Assembly: GCF_016862215.1 (NCBI RefSeq)
Contig: NZ_BOMN01000040.1
Coordinates: forward strand, 124,001-188,000
DNA: 64,000 nucleotides
Direction: 5' to 3'
DNA from: Winogradskya humida
GTDB lineage: Bacteria; Actinomycetota; Actinomycetes; Mycobacteriales; Micromonosporaceae
The notes below the pieces were generated by a model. The model searched no databases and had not been told where the DNA came from. It saw only the letters and a program-made list of their open reading frames with translations. The translations under genes were made by a program, and so were the position numbers. Below are positions 1 through 8,104 of the stretch, one piece after another (position 1 is the stretch's first letter; every line of letters begins with the position of its first letter).

Positions 1-2
1 AG

Positions 3-791
3 CCACCCCGCACCGGGCACGGCCACGCCGAGAGCCCGCCACCACCGGAAATCGCGTACGCCGACCTGCGAGGGCTGGCGTGGCGGAACCTGCTGGTCAG
101 CAACGCCGAATTCTGCGGCCTACTCAATGTCCTGCATGCCGCCGGGGTGACGAACACCCAGCGCGGGACCCATCTGTTGCTGGTGCCGATGCCGCACGAA
201 CGTGGTGGGCGGGTTCATTGGTCACCCGAACGTGAGAGCTGGACGGTCAGCCCTAGCTTCGACCATCATCCCGTGTACTGGGTGACGTGGCTCGGCGCGG
301 CCGTATTCGCTGCCGTCAACTCCGCGCGGCTACCTACGCACGGCGAGCTGCGCGTACTCGCGGCCGACACCGAGCCGTCCAACCACGACTACACGATCGG
401 CGATGTCGCCCCGGTCGTCCAAATGCCCGCCCCGCGGGGCATCCACCACTCCGTCGGCAACCTGCAGGTGTGGTGCGACGACGGACCACTCGCACGATTC
501 GGGCAACCGGCCGAGCGCTGGATCCACGGCGCCGCCTGGAACACCCCGGCCACCGCCGAAGAGGTCAACCGGTTGCGATCACGGCACCTGCTGGGCGCCT
601 CCCGGGGCGTCGGCATCAGGCTTCTGCGCGACGTCACAACCCCGCTCGCCGAGCGGACCATCGCGCAGGTCGCCATGGTTTTGCACGCCTGGATCGACAG
701 TCTCACAGACCGCAGCCGAACCTTGGCCGACCTGGACTTGGACGTCGTGCGGGCGCTACAGACCGATGTTGCTCTTCAGACCCATGTATGA
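3..791 (+). CDS. Unrecognised protein, 5' end outside the window
   Basis: The reading frame is open from the left edge to a TGA at 789-791, and the translation before the first internal GTG (147) already looks like protein, so the true start lies upstream and only about 262 residues are visible. I do not recognise a family. The visible part is rich in Trp and His and has no membrane segment or clear catalytic motif. Its last 36 bases overlap the 3' end of the Nudix gene on the other strand, a tail-to-tail arrangement. The neighbours (Nudix hydrolase, sugar nucleotidyltransferase) suggest an accessory nucleotide or sugar-nucleotide module on an integrated element, but this is inference from context only. 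Confidence 0.6.
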   Translation, partial: PPRTGHGHAESPPPPEIAYADLRGLAWRNLLVSNAEFCGLLNVLHAAGVTNTQRGTHLLLVPMPHERGGRVHWSPERESWTVSPSFDHHPVYWVTWLGAAVFAAVNSARLPTHGELRVLAADTEPSNHDYTIGDVAPVVQMPAPRGIHHSVGNLQVWCDDGPLARFGQPAERWIHGAAWNTPATAEEVNRLRSRHLLGASRGVGIRLLRDVTTPLAERTIAQVAMVLHAWIDSLTDRSRTLADLDLDVVRALQTDVALQTHV

Positions 792-1184
792 CCCGGCGTC
801 GGGCCAACCGGCCCGGGCAAGCTCCACGAACCGCTCGCTGAACCCCCGCGACGGCAGATCCGCCAACTTAACGAACTCCACGGCCCGGATCGGCCGAGTG
901 TCCGCCCCCGCCTTGACCGCCCCGAGCGTGCCACCCACCCGACTGCACTTGAAGGACAGGTGAACGACGTGCGCCTTCAACACATCGCACACGTACAAGA
1001 GATCCCCGACCTGGATCTCCAGACCGGTCTCCTCCCGCACCTCGCGTACCAGAGCTTCCTCGATGGTCTCATCGGGCTCGACCTTGCCGCCGGGCAGCGA
1101 CCACGTCCGGTCGCCTTCGGTGTCCTGATCCAGCAGCAGGATCTGGTCGTCCTCAATCACCATCGCAGTGACGCGCACATTCAT
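756..1184 (-). CDS. Nudix hydrolase
   Basis: About 142 residues, normal for a small single-domain Nudix protein that hydrolyses a nucleoside diphosphate linked to another moiety. A complete Nudix box is visible at about residues 32-55: GGKVEPDETIEEALVREVRE followed by ETG, giving the G-x5-E-x7-RE-x2-EE-x-G metal-binding pattern. I chose the ATG at 1184 because the domain begins immediately (MNVRVTAMVIEDD); a GTG at 1223 would add 13 residues and neither start has a strong ribosome-binding site. The gene is divergent from the nucleotidyltransferase at 1238 and overlaps the preceding gene tail to tail. Substrate cannot be read from the sequence. Nudix genes are known passengers of actinomycete integrative elements, which fits the island context. 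Confidence 0.88.
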   Translation of the reverse strand: MNVRVTAMVIEDDQILLLDQDTEGDRTWSLPGGKVEPDETIEEALVREVREETGLEIQVGDLLYVCDVLKAHVVHLSFKCSRVGGTLGAVKAGADTRPIRAVEFVKLADLPSRGFSERFVELARAGWPDAGSYMGLKSNIGL

Positions 1185-1237
1185 CGGCACCCGCAAACCG
1201 TAACAATCCCCAACGATCACCACGCGGCGGCGCGGCC

Positions 1238-2056
1238 ATGACCGCCCGGCCGATCACCCAGGTGGTCGTCTGCGCCGGCGGCCTCGGTACCCGGGTGGCA
1301 CCCTGGGCCCGGCACATCCCCAAGGAGTTCCGCCCCGTCGCCGGACGGCCGGGCATCCTGCACCTGCTCGACGAACTGACCGCACTCGCCCCCGCCCGGG
1401 TCGTTGTCGTCTACCACCCGTTCTACGAGCCGTTCATCGCCTGGGCCAAGCTCACGCTTGGCTCGGGCGGGCAGGCCGCCTACCAACGCGCCGCCGGCCT
1501 GCCGCGCACCGACCTGCCCCTACACGACCAGGTTGACCTGCGATTCATTCCGCAACAGGGCTGGTACGCCGACGTCACGTCGGTCGTCAACGGCGCCGAC
1601 CACCTCCGCACCGTTGATGACCTTTTTGTCGCCTTTGCAGACAACCTCTACCCGCACGACAACACCAGCCTCGCCCTCGCCGCCGTTCCGACGGGCCGCA
1701 CCGCAGTGCTGGTACGGCCCTACCGCCCGGCCGAGGCCGGCCACCACGGCGTTGTCATATCTCGCCGCCTTGGTAGCGAGTTAGTAGTCGCCGGGCTTGT
1801 GGAGAAGCCCTCGCGCGACCGGGCCCGTGGCCTGGAGAACGAGTACGGCGCGTCAAGCCTTTGGCTGCTGGAAGGCCGCGCCCGACTGAGCGGCGAGTTC
1901 GTCGACCAGCTACGCGGCGCATGGATGACGACAGGTGCCGAGCCCAAGCTGTCGCTGGCGATTCGTAGGTATGCCGACCGCGAACCAGTACGCCTGGTCG
2001 TCACGCACTCCACCGTGACGGACCTGGGCGGCTCGGAGGCGTTCACCACTCGGTGA
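1238..2056 (+). CDS. Sugar-phosphate nucleotidyltransferase-like protein
   Basis: A 272-residue protein with an N-terminal nucleotide-binding signature of the NTP-transferase/GalU-RmlA fold: VVVCAGGLGTR at about residues 9-19, followed by a conserved-looking IPKEFRPVAGRPG segment at about 28-40. An FADNLYPHD stretch near residue 132 fits the metal/sugar-binding aspartate region. Members transfer a nucleotidyl group to a sugar 1-phosphate, typically giving UDP-, dTDP- or GDP-sugars. The ATG at 1238 starts the fold almost at once and the gene is divergent from the Nudix gene. No other sugar-pathway gene is adjacent, so the role is unclear; it may be a solitary enzyme carried by the mobile region. 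The family is fairly clear, the substrate is not. Confidence 0.75.
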   Translation: MTARPITQVVVCAGGLGTRVAPWARHIPKEFRPVAGRPGILHLLDELTALAPARVVVVYHPFYEPFIAWAKLTLGSGGQAAYQRAAGLPRTDLPLHDQVDLRFIPQQGWYADVTSVVNGADHLRTVDDLFVAFADNLYPHDNTSLALAAVPTGRTAVLVRPYRPAEAGHHGVVISRRLGSELVVAGLVEKPSRDRARGLENEYGASSLWLLEGRARLSGEFVDQLRGAWMTTGAEPKLSLAIRRYADREPVRLVVTHSTVTDLGGSEAFTTR

Positions 2057-2405
2057 ACGTCAGAACAGTGGGCCCCGGCTTGTGATCACCGACGTCGGCC
2101 GCAGCACATACGTCTACGCCAGACAGTATGGCCACCAGTCCTTAGCCTTTAGCTTTGTGACTGCTCGCGACCAGGGGCGAACGCCGAGCGCTGCAACCGA
2201 CCGGGCTGTATTTGCACTCTGCGCTCAAAGACGCGTCCCACCCTGGTTGCCAGGCTTTGGTTCGGAGAGTTAGCCGACGCCGTGAGCAGCGACTTTGAGC
2301 AGCTAGTACAAGGCACCATGTTCGGAGGGAAGAGTAACGAGCTATCGCATCTCGGACGGCACCCTGGAAGAGATCGACGTTTATCGTCACCGTGGCAGTA
2401 TTTCG
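2057..2405. other. Intergenic stretch with no clear gene
   Basis: I see no convincing gene here. Base composition is less GC-rich than the flanks. Near the right end a good Shine-Dalgarno-like run (CGGAGGGAAGA, about 2323-2333) is followed by an in-frame extension of the next gene (2307-2405 is open in that frame) but by no ATG, GTG or TTG, so part of this stretch may be the real N-terminus of the 2406 gene. Confidence 0.5.
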
Positions 2406-3113
2406 GTGACGGCTCGCGATGGGGTGTCGATGGACGGGAAAGTGCTCGTCAAGAACTTCCGTAATGATCCAGGCGCGACCTTCGTGGTGCTCATCCGGGA
2501 AGCTGACCAACCCGTTAGCCTCGGCGACCTCAGGCAGTCTTTGGCCGAGGCTGGCGTACCGGTCGCGGAGGTCAACAGGGAGTGGGACCGGCTACGGAAG
2601 TCGATCAAAGATCATCCGCATATCTCGAAGCCGGAGCCGGCACGGTACGAGTGGTCGCCGGCCGCTCAGCCCTCGAAGGAGTCTTTTCAGAAGCTTTTGG
2701 CGAAAGTCAACAAACGTGGTCAGGCCTGGCTGACGCAGGCCTACGCGGACAATGTTATGGATAGTTTGGCGAAGGTCGAGACCTCCGGATCGCGGGCGCA
2801 GGCCGGATGGTCGGAACAACGTGAGCGCGAGAAGGCCTCCCTGTTGGCCGAAATCGTGGCGAAGGCCGAGGTGATGGGCGCCGAAGGGTATTCCGGGCAG
2901 GCGATTGTGGACTGGCTGCGCGATGAGGCCCAGTCACGTCATCTGATGTCAATCGGCCGAGTCGGGGAGGTTGTCAAATTCGATAGGGAACGGCACGAAC
3001 CGGATGCGGGCCGGCAGCCACGTGCGGATCAGGAGCTTCGAGTCCTGCGCCCGGGCTTTGTCTGGGTTGGCGGCGGGCATTCGGTGGTGGTGGCCAAGGC
3101 TCTCGTCGAGTGA
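2406..3113 (+). CDS. Unknown protein, probable partner of the GmrSD-type nuclease
   Basis: A 235-residue protein that I cannot assign. It contains a probable helical/winged-helix-like segment (PVSLGDLRQSLAEAG near residue 38, then WDRLRKSIKDHP) and a long charged helical middle region (about 95-165) ending in YSGQAIVDWLRDE. It lies 54 bp upstream of the GmrSD-type gene on the same strand, so the two are probably co-transcribed. The start is uncertain: the frame stays open and protein-like back to 2307 (reading SYRISDGTLEEIDVYRHRG), a ribosome-binding-like GGAGGG sits at 2324-2329, yet no standard start codon follows it; GTG 2406 or ATG 2430 are the first usable ones. The true start may be non-standard, or a mutation may have removed it. 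Confidence 0.6.
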   Translation: MTARDGVSMDGKVLVKNFRNDPGATFVVLIREADQPVSLGDLRQSLAEAGVPVAEVNREWDRLRKSIKDHPHISKPEPARYEWSPAAQPSKESFQKLLAKVNKRGQAWLTQAYADNVMDSLAKVETSGSRAQAGWSEQREREKASLLAEIVAKAEVMGAEGYSGQAIVDWLRDEAQSRHLMSIGRVGEVVKFDRERHEPDAGRQPRADQELRVLRPGFVWVGGGHSVVVAKALVE

Positions 3114-3167
3114 GGACCCGCGTGAATCCGTATCCGTTCAGCGGTCCCTTGCAGATGAGGAGCGGTC

Positions 3168-5354
3168 ATGCTTAGGTCGTCAGCCGGTGAGCCGATCGTC
3201 GAAGCCGGCGGGATCACGATCCATGACCTGTTCGACCAAAAGTCGTACCACCTAGAGTCCTTCCAGCGGGCATACGCTTGGGAACGACCGCAGGTCGAGC
3301 GTTTGATTGAGGACCTGACCGAGACGTTCCGGACCCAGTGGGATCCCCGTGATAGCGACAACGAAGTCGACTGCTACGACCCCTATTTCCTAGGCACCAT
3401 CATTATTTACCGCAAGGACGGAAAGATCTATCTCGCTGACGGTCAGCAGCGAGTAATCACGTTGCTTCTCCTACTCCTGCAGCTCTATAAGTTGGTCGAG
3501 GAGCGCGAGGACGCACGCGATCAGGTAGCCGAACTGCGTACAATGATTCGCGGTGACCGCCGTTTCAGTCCGGCGTATGCCGTACGGATCGACACCTACC
3601 GCAGCTGCTTCGATGCCCTGCTACACGGCCAACCGTTCAGCATCGACGGCGTGAGACCGGACGTACAAAGAGCCTGGCACGCGTCGCAACACATCCTGGC
3701 GGTCTTGCCTGCTGATCTACGGGGTGAGGCGATGCTGCCCTTCATCCGCTGGATCCTCGACCGGGTCTCGCTGGTGGAATTGGACGCCGGCGGGTCAAAG
3801 CGAGGCAGAGCGATGTTCGTCGCGATGAATGACAGAGGACTGCGACTTGCCCCGCTGGACCTTCTCAAGAGATTCATGCTGGACGAGGCAACCGACGACC
3901 AGGACAAACTCGACGCCCAATGGCAGTCTATGATCGCCACGCTCGAGGCGATCGACAAGGACGCTCCGCTGGACTACGTCAGGACTTTTCTGCGCTCCCA
4001 ATACTTCGACGTCGATCCGAGCGAGGATTCCGCCTGGGCGCGGCACGAAACTCCGCATGAATGGCTCGAGACGCATAAGGCCATGATCTGGCCGGAGGCC
4101 AAGAGGGGAGCGCCCGCCCGACTCTTCACCGATCTGTTGGAACCGATGCACCAGCCCTATGCCGAGCTGTTACGGGCGTGCACCGATTATAAGGCAGGGC
4201 TTGAGGCGGTCTGGTGTAACGCACTGAATGGCCTCACCCGGCAGTTCGACCTCACCATGGCTGCCGTCCGCCCCACCGATTCGCGGCCGACGATCCTTCG
4301 CAAGGCGCGATGCGTAGCGAACTTTGTCGACTTCTTTGTGGTCACTCGCGGCCTCAACGATGAGTCATACGCCCAATCTGAGCTCGACTCCGTCGTCGAG
4401 AAGCTTCTACCGGCTGTTCGCGAGTCACGTACGGTCGACAGTCTCCGCGAGCTGCTCGGCGCCGAGACGGCGGCTTGGTACTCCCAACTCGCAGCATTGC
4501 CTGAACTCCGCTACCGAGAAGGCGTCAACCGGCCGTTCGTCGTCTACTTGCTCGCGCGGCTCACCGCCTGGCTGGAGAACGGAACTGGCCGAGGCGACCC
4601 GACACCCCGACTGCTGGAAGAGCCCGAGGAGCAACGTCCGCACGAGGTAGAGCACCTCTTCACCAAGCGAAGCGGCGCCTATCACGTCGCCGACCAGGCC
4701 GCTACACCGTTCCAGCGGATCCGGGCTCGGATAGGCGCTCTGGTCCTGCTAGACGGCGCGGAGAACGCAAGCCTCGGAGGCAGTCTGCTCAGGGAAAAGA
4801 CCGGCGCCTATCGGGCCGCGAACTGGCTTGCCGCCTCGCTGGATCCCGCCTCCTACCGTCGCGGCAATGTGAAGTTCCGAGATTTCGTCAAGCAAGAGAA
4901 GCTCACCGGCATGTTCCGCGCCTACCAGGACGGCGAGCCGATCGAGAAACTCATCGAGGAACGCGGACTCCTCTATAAAGCGATCGCCGAGCGGGTGTGG
5001 GCTCCCAAGGAGCTCGGTCTGCCGACCTTAGAAGCAGAATCGGCCGATGGTACGCCGGAACCGACCAGGCGGAGTCGCCGGCGCAGCGACGTCACCTTGC
5101 TCGAACTGGTACGAGCTGGCCTGCTACTGCCCAACTCGGCCCTGCTCGGCCGGCGCCGCGGCGAACAGCATCGCGCCACGCTTCTCGCTAACGGCAAGAT
5201 CCGGATTGCCACTGGAGATCAGTACATCGCGCCTTCCAAGGCGGCGATGGAAGCAGCGGAGTCGAGCTCGGAGAACGGCTGGACGTTTTGGCGGATGGAG
5301 GTTACCGGAGAAACGCTGGGCGCAGTGCGGGACCGCTTCCGCCCCCTTGGGTAG
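3168..5354 (+). CDS. GmrSD-family modification-dependent nuclease (DUF262-HNH) with C-terminal RAMA-like domain
   Basis: A 728-residue fused type IV restriction-like protein. The N-terminal DUF262/ParB-like NTPase domain carries the DGQQR signature at residues 91-95 and the SFQRAYAWER entry motif at 31-40. A DUF1524-like HNH nuclease motif, HEVEHLF, lies near residue 491. The last ~90 residues (from about 640: TLLELVRAGLLLPNS, then ATLLANGKIRI, IAPSKAAMEA and GWTFWRM) match the pattern of the RAMA/DUF4357 domain associated with restriction and adenine-methylase systems, which probably reads modified DNA. GmrSD enzymes cleave phage DNA carrying modified cytosines. The ATG at 3168 follows a GAGGAG ribosome-binding site. 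It is downstream of an unknown ORF and convergent with the next gene. The NTPase-HNH assignment is confident; the RAMA call is by pattern only. Confidence 0.88.
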   Translation: MLRSSAGEPIVEAGGITIHDLFDQKSYHLESFQRAYAWERPQVERLIEDLTETFRTQWDPRDSDNEVDCYDPYFLGTIIIYRKDGKIYLADGQQRVITLLLLLLQLYKLVEEREDARDQVAELRTMIRGDRRFSPAYAVRIDTYRSCFDALLHGQPFSIDGVRPDVQRAWHASQHILAVLPADLRGEAMLPFIRWILDRVSLVELDAGGSKRGRAMFVAMNDRGLRLAPLDLLKRFMLDEATDDQDKLDAQWQSMIATLEAIDKDAPLDYVRTFLRSQYFDVDPSEDSAWARHETPHEWLETHKAMIWPEAKRGAPARLFTDLLEPMHQPYAELLRACTDYKAGLEAVWCNALNGLTRQFDLTMAAVRPTDSRPTILRKARCVANFVDFFVVTRGLNDESYAQSELDSVVEKLLPAVRESRTVDSLRELLGAETAAWYSQLAALPELRYREGVNRPFVVYLLARLTAWLENGTGRGDPTPRLLEEPEEQRPHEVEHLFTKRSGAYHVADQAATPFQRIRARIGALVLLDGAENASLGGSLLREKTGAYRAANWLAASLDPASYRRGNVKFRDFVKQEKLTGMFRAYQDGEPIEKLIEERGLLYKAIAERVWAPKELGLPTLEAESADGTPEPTRRSRRRSDVTLLELVRAGLLLPNSALLGRRRGEQHRATLLANGKIRIATGDQYIAPSKAAMEAAESSSENGWTFWRMEVTGETLGAVRDRFRPLG

Positions 5355-5416
5355 GCAGGCGCTCGAAGGCGTTGGTCGTCGATCCCCCACACCCGGAGTT
5401 GTATGGAGCGCAGACA

Positions 5417-6925
5417 CTATTCCCGTGCTGGACGGTCCGGGCTCCATCCGTTCAAGTAGGGGCGTAGATCTTCTGGGCTGGGTTCGATGGTGAAGTCCGC
5501 ATCGGTGAATGCCGGTGTACCGACTGTGGGGTCGATTTTGTCGGCGCGGGCGCGTGCCCAGGCCAACCAGGTGGTGAGCTCGCCTTCCCCCGCCGCCCCA
5601 CCAGCGGAGGCCTGCTCGAGGGCGTCGCAGAACGCCCGCATGTTTGCGGCTTTCTGCCACTGGTCCATCGCGGTGTTGAATGTCGTCCTGCGGTGCTCCT
5701 CGACGGCACGGCGGCGGGCTTTCGCGATGGCGTGCTTCCACCTTGCCTCGCGTTCGACGTCACGGCGGCGGCGCTCCTCGGCAGCCTGCTGTTCGGCGAG
5801 TCTCGCTGCGGCCTGCCGTTCCTTCTCTCGCTGCCGGAAGGCAGCGGTGATCCGTTCCTGCTCTTCGATGGCTTTGATGATGTCGGCGATGATGCGACTG
5901 GCCTGCTGTTCCAGGCTCCTGGTCGGGGTGTCACGCCAGGTGAGGCGCTGGCCGGATGGGGACGTGCTGACTTCGAGCCGGAGCCGGCCGGTGGAAACGC
6001 TGTCGAACTCGGGGACGTGTGCCCAGGGGCGGAGCCGTTTTGTTCGCCGTTCGTCGGCGGTGAGTACATGGGGTACCTGCTCATATTCCTCGAAGAACTC
6101 GAGCGACCGCCGCGCGCTGCCGAACTTCACGTACGGTTTCGGCTCCTTCGTGGTGACGTTGATGCCGACGCGGCATTTTCGGGTGACCCCGGCGTCGTTA
6201 ATCGCCCGGAGCGCAGCAAGCACCCTGGGGATCGATTCCGGTGCCACGCGCAGGTCGGTGGGGTCCTGTTCAAGGGCGCCGTAGTCGGCGGCCGCGGTAG
6301 CGCGATTGTCATCCTGGTCGAGGCGTAGCCGATTCCAATCGGTGTCATAGGGCTGCGCCGCCGAATACAGGCGAACGACGAGGTCACCGGTGTTACGGCC
6401 GGTGTGGCGGAGGTCGTAGCCGTCCGGCACGAGTCTGTGCTGCTTGGCAGCGTGGATGGCCCGCCGATAGCTCGCCCGGGTGTCGGCGTCCGGATCCGAC
6501 ACGACCACGGTGCCGCCGCTGGTTTGGAGCCGCTCGATCAGCGCGGTCGCTTCCTGGATCACCGCGGGTTGCGCCGTCGGCTGCTGGCCCTTTCCGCCCG
6601 AGGCCACCGGCGTGGACGAACTCTCCGAAAGGTCCCGGCTCGTCGTGCCGGTCAACTCTGGGTACCGGCCGTTGTCGAGGTAGTAGCGGCCGCGCTCGGT
6701 CAACGCAGCGGACCACCGACCGTTCCGACGTGACACGGTGACCAGGCGGCGGCCCTGCAACGCCCTCGCGGTTTGTTTCGCGCCGTCGCCCGGCATACCC
6801 GCGTCATGGCATCCAGCCTCTACCCACCGCAGCACCTCGACTTGGTAAGGCTTCAGCGGCGCGGCGATGTCGACCATCGGCCAGTTATACCGACCACCTC
6901 CCTCCCCGGCATAGACCCTCATCAT
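5417..6925 (-). CDS. Unknown protein with N-terminal winged-helix-like and central coiled-coil regions
   Basis: A 502-residue protein not recognised as a named family. Residues about 25-90 look like a winged-helix unit (YQVEVLRWVEAG, then ALQGRRLVTVSRRNGRW and LTERGRYYLDNGRYP). Residues about 125-330 form a mixed alpha/beta region with WNRLRLDQDDNRATAAADYG. About 345-430 is a strongly charged coiled coil (EEQERITAAFRQREKERQA, EERRRRDVEREARWKHAIA). The C-terminus reads TEPSP-like, rich in Pro and Trp. The start is either 6925 (ATG) or an internal ATG at 6877, with GGAGGT about 18 bases upstream. It is divergent from the 7022 gene and convergent with the GmrSD-type nuclease. Position inside the defence island suggests a role with nucleic acids or regulation, unproven. 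Confidence 0.7.
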   Translation of the reverse strand: MMRVYAGEGGGRYNWPMVDIAAPLKPYQVEVLRWVEAGCHDAGMPGDGAKQTARALQGRRLVTVSRRNGRWSAALTERGRYYLDNGRYPELTGTTSRDLSESSSTPVASGGKGQQPTAQPAVIQEATALIERLQTSGGTVVVSDPDADTRASYRRAIHAAKQHRLVPDGYDLRHTGRNTGDLVVRLYSAAQPYDTDWNRLRLDQDDNRATAAADYGALEQDPTDLRVAPESIPRVLAALRAINDAGVTRKCRVGINVTTKEPKPYVKFGSARRSLEFFEEYEQVPHVLTADERRTKRLRPWAHVPEFDSVSTGRLRLEVSTSPSGQRLTWRDTPTRSLEQQASRIIADIIKAIEEQERITAAFRQREKERQAAARLAEQQAAEERRRRDVEREARWKHAIAKARRRAVEEHRRTTFNTAMDQWQKAANMRAFCDALEQASAGGAAGEGELTTWLAWARARADKIDPTVGTPAFTDADFTIEPSPEDLRPYLNGWSPDRPARE

Positions 6926-7021
6926 CCGGTAGGCGTAGGCCCTCGGTCGATGTCAGAGTGGTCCTGCATACCGGGGGTCACACGGCCTCCCGGCAGCGTC
7001 GGCATCCGAAGGGCGGTTCAG

Positions 7022-7948
7022 GTGGCGTTCGATGCATCGCAGTACGTCGTCGGCGACGAATGGGCGTACCGGCTTCGAGATACGGCACCTTCGGAACGCG
7101 TCCGCATCAAAGCCGTCACACCGAAGAAGACCACAGCGAGCGTCGAGGTGGAGTTCCCCGACGACGGCCACCGTGTGCAAACCGTGCCGTCAACTCGGCT
7201 GAAAACCCGGTGGGCGGACGTCGAAACTTATGACGCCAAGCAAGCAGCCTGGCAGCGCATCGCCGACTTCGAACTCGACTCCGTCGAACAGAGCGCAGTG
7301 AGCACCGTCTACTCCGCTCTCATACCGGAGGAGGTGGCAGAGCTGGACTGGCGCCCGGTCGAGAACGCAACGATCATCAAAGACCGCACGGCGCTAACCG
7401 AAATCCTTCAAGTGCCCGTCGATGAGATCCTCGCGAGGGCCCAATCGTTCACCAGCGACGACGGCACGATCGTTTCGCCCGCAGGCACCGTCTTGATCGC
7501 GGAGGTCGCCTGCCGAGCGCACTCGCACACCATCCTGGAGCACGTGATTGAGGAGGAGGCCGAGGCCCGACACAAATGCAAACACGGTGGCCCGCACCCC
7601 TTCCGCAAGGGCGAAGAGTCGAGTCCGGAATGGGAGTACCAGTGGTACCGCAAGTACGTGCGGCCCGAGCACGAACTGCTTCGCCAGTGGTGCGGCCACC
7701 GCGCCGTCGCCGCCCACGAACGCCTCACGGCCGCCGAAGCGGAGAACCACCGCCTCGATCTACTCGTCGTGCAACTCATCAAAGCGCTCGACCTCGCCGG
7801 CGAAACCGCGCACGCGGAACAATTCGCCGAAGAACACGAACGCGAACGGATCACGCCCTACCTCGCCCGTCCCGTCGTCGACCGCCCACTGCACTGGTCC
7901 GAAATGCCCGTACGCGAAGTCCCGGTCTACCGACGTCGCCAATGGTAG
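7022..7948 (+). CDS. Unknown protein with an N-terminal small beta-barrel-like region
   Basis: A 308-residue protein that I do not recognise. I start it at GTG 7022 (AFDASQYVVGDEWAYRL) with GAAGGG about ten bases upstream; the longer frame back to 6773 runs antisense through the neighbouring gene and does not look coding. Residues about 8-65 read like a Tudor/SH3-type barrel (VVGDEWAYRL, VRIKAV, ASVEVEFPDDGHR). The remainder is acidic and helical, with a His/Cys-containing patch (ARHKCKHGGPHPFRKGEE) around residue 183 and a terminal VPVYRRRQW. It is divergent from the 502-residue unknown gene, with about 100 bp between starts, so the two may share a bidirectional promoter and act together. 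Confidence 0.7.
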   Translation: MAFDASQYVVGDEWAYRLRDTAPSERVRIKAVTPKKTTASVEVEFPDDGHRVQTVPSTRLKTRWADVETYDAKQAAWQRIADFELDSVEQSAVSTVYSALIPEEVAELDWRPVENATIIKDRTALTEILQVPVDEILARAQSFTSDDGTIVSPAGTVLIAEVACRAHSHTILEHVIEEEAEARHKCKHGGPHPFRKGEESSPEWEYQWYRKYVRPEHELLRQWCGHRAVAAHERLTAAEAENHRLDLLVVQLIKALDLAGETAHAEQFAEEHERERITPYLARPVVDRPLHWSEMPVREVPVYRRRQW

Positions 7949-8104
7949 ATAGCGCCGTCTGGCACAGTTGCCCATCCCGGCGCACTCAGCACGATGGTAG
8001 AAAACCCGCTTCGTGGACGAACCCGGAGGTCTCCGGGGCGGGCACGCTCCGATGTCGGGTCGGCAAAGGTGGAAGCGAGGCCCGCGCAGACGACTGCAGA
8101 ACTT

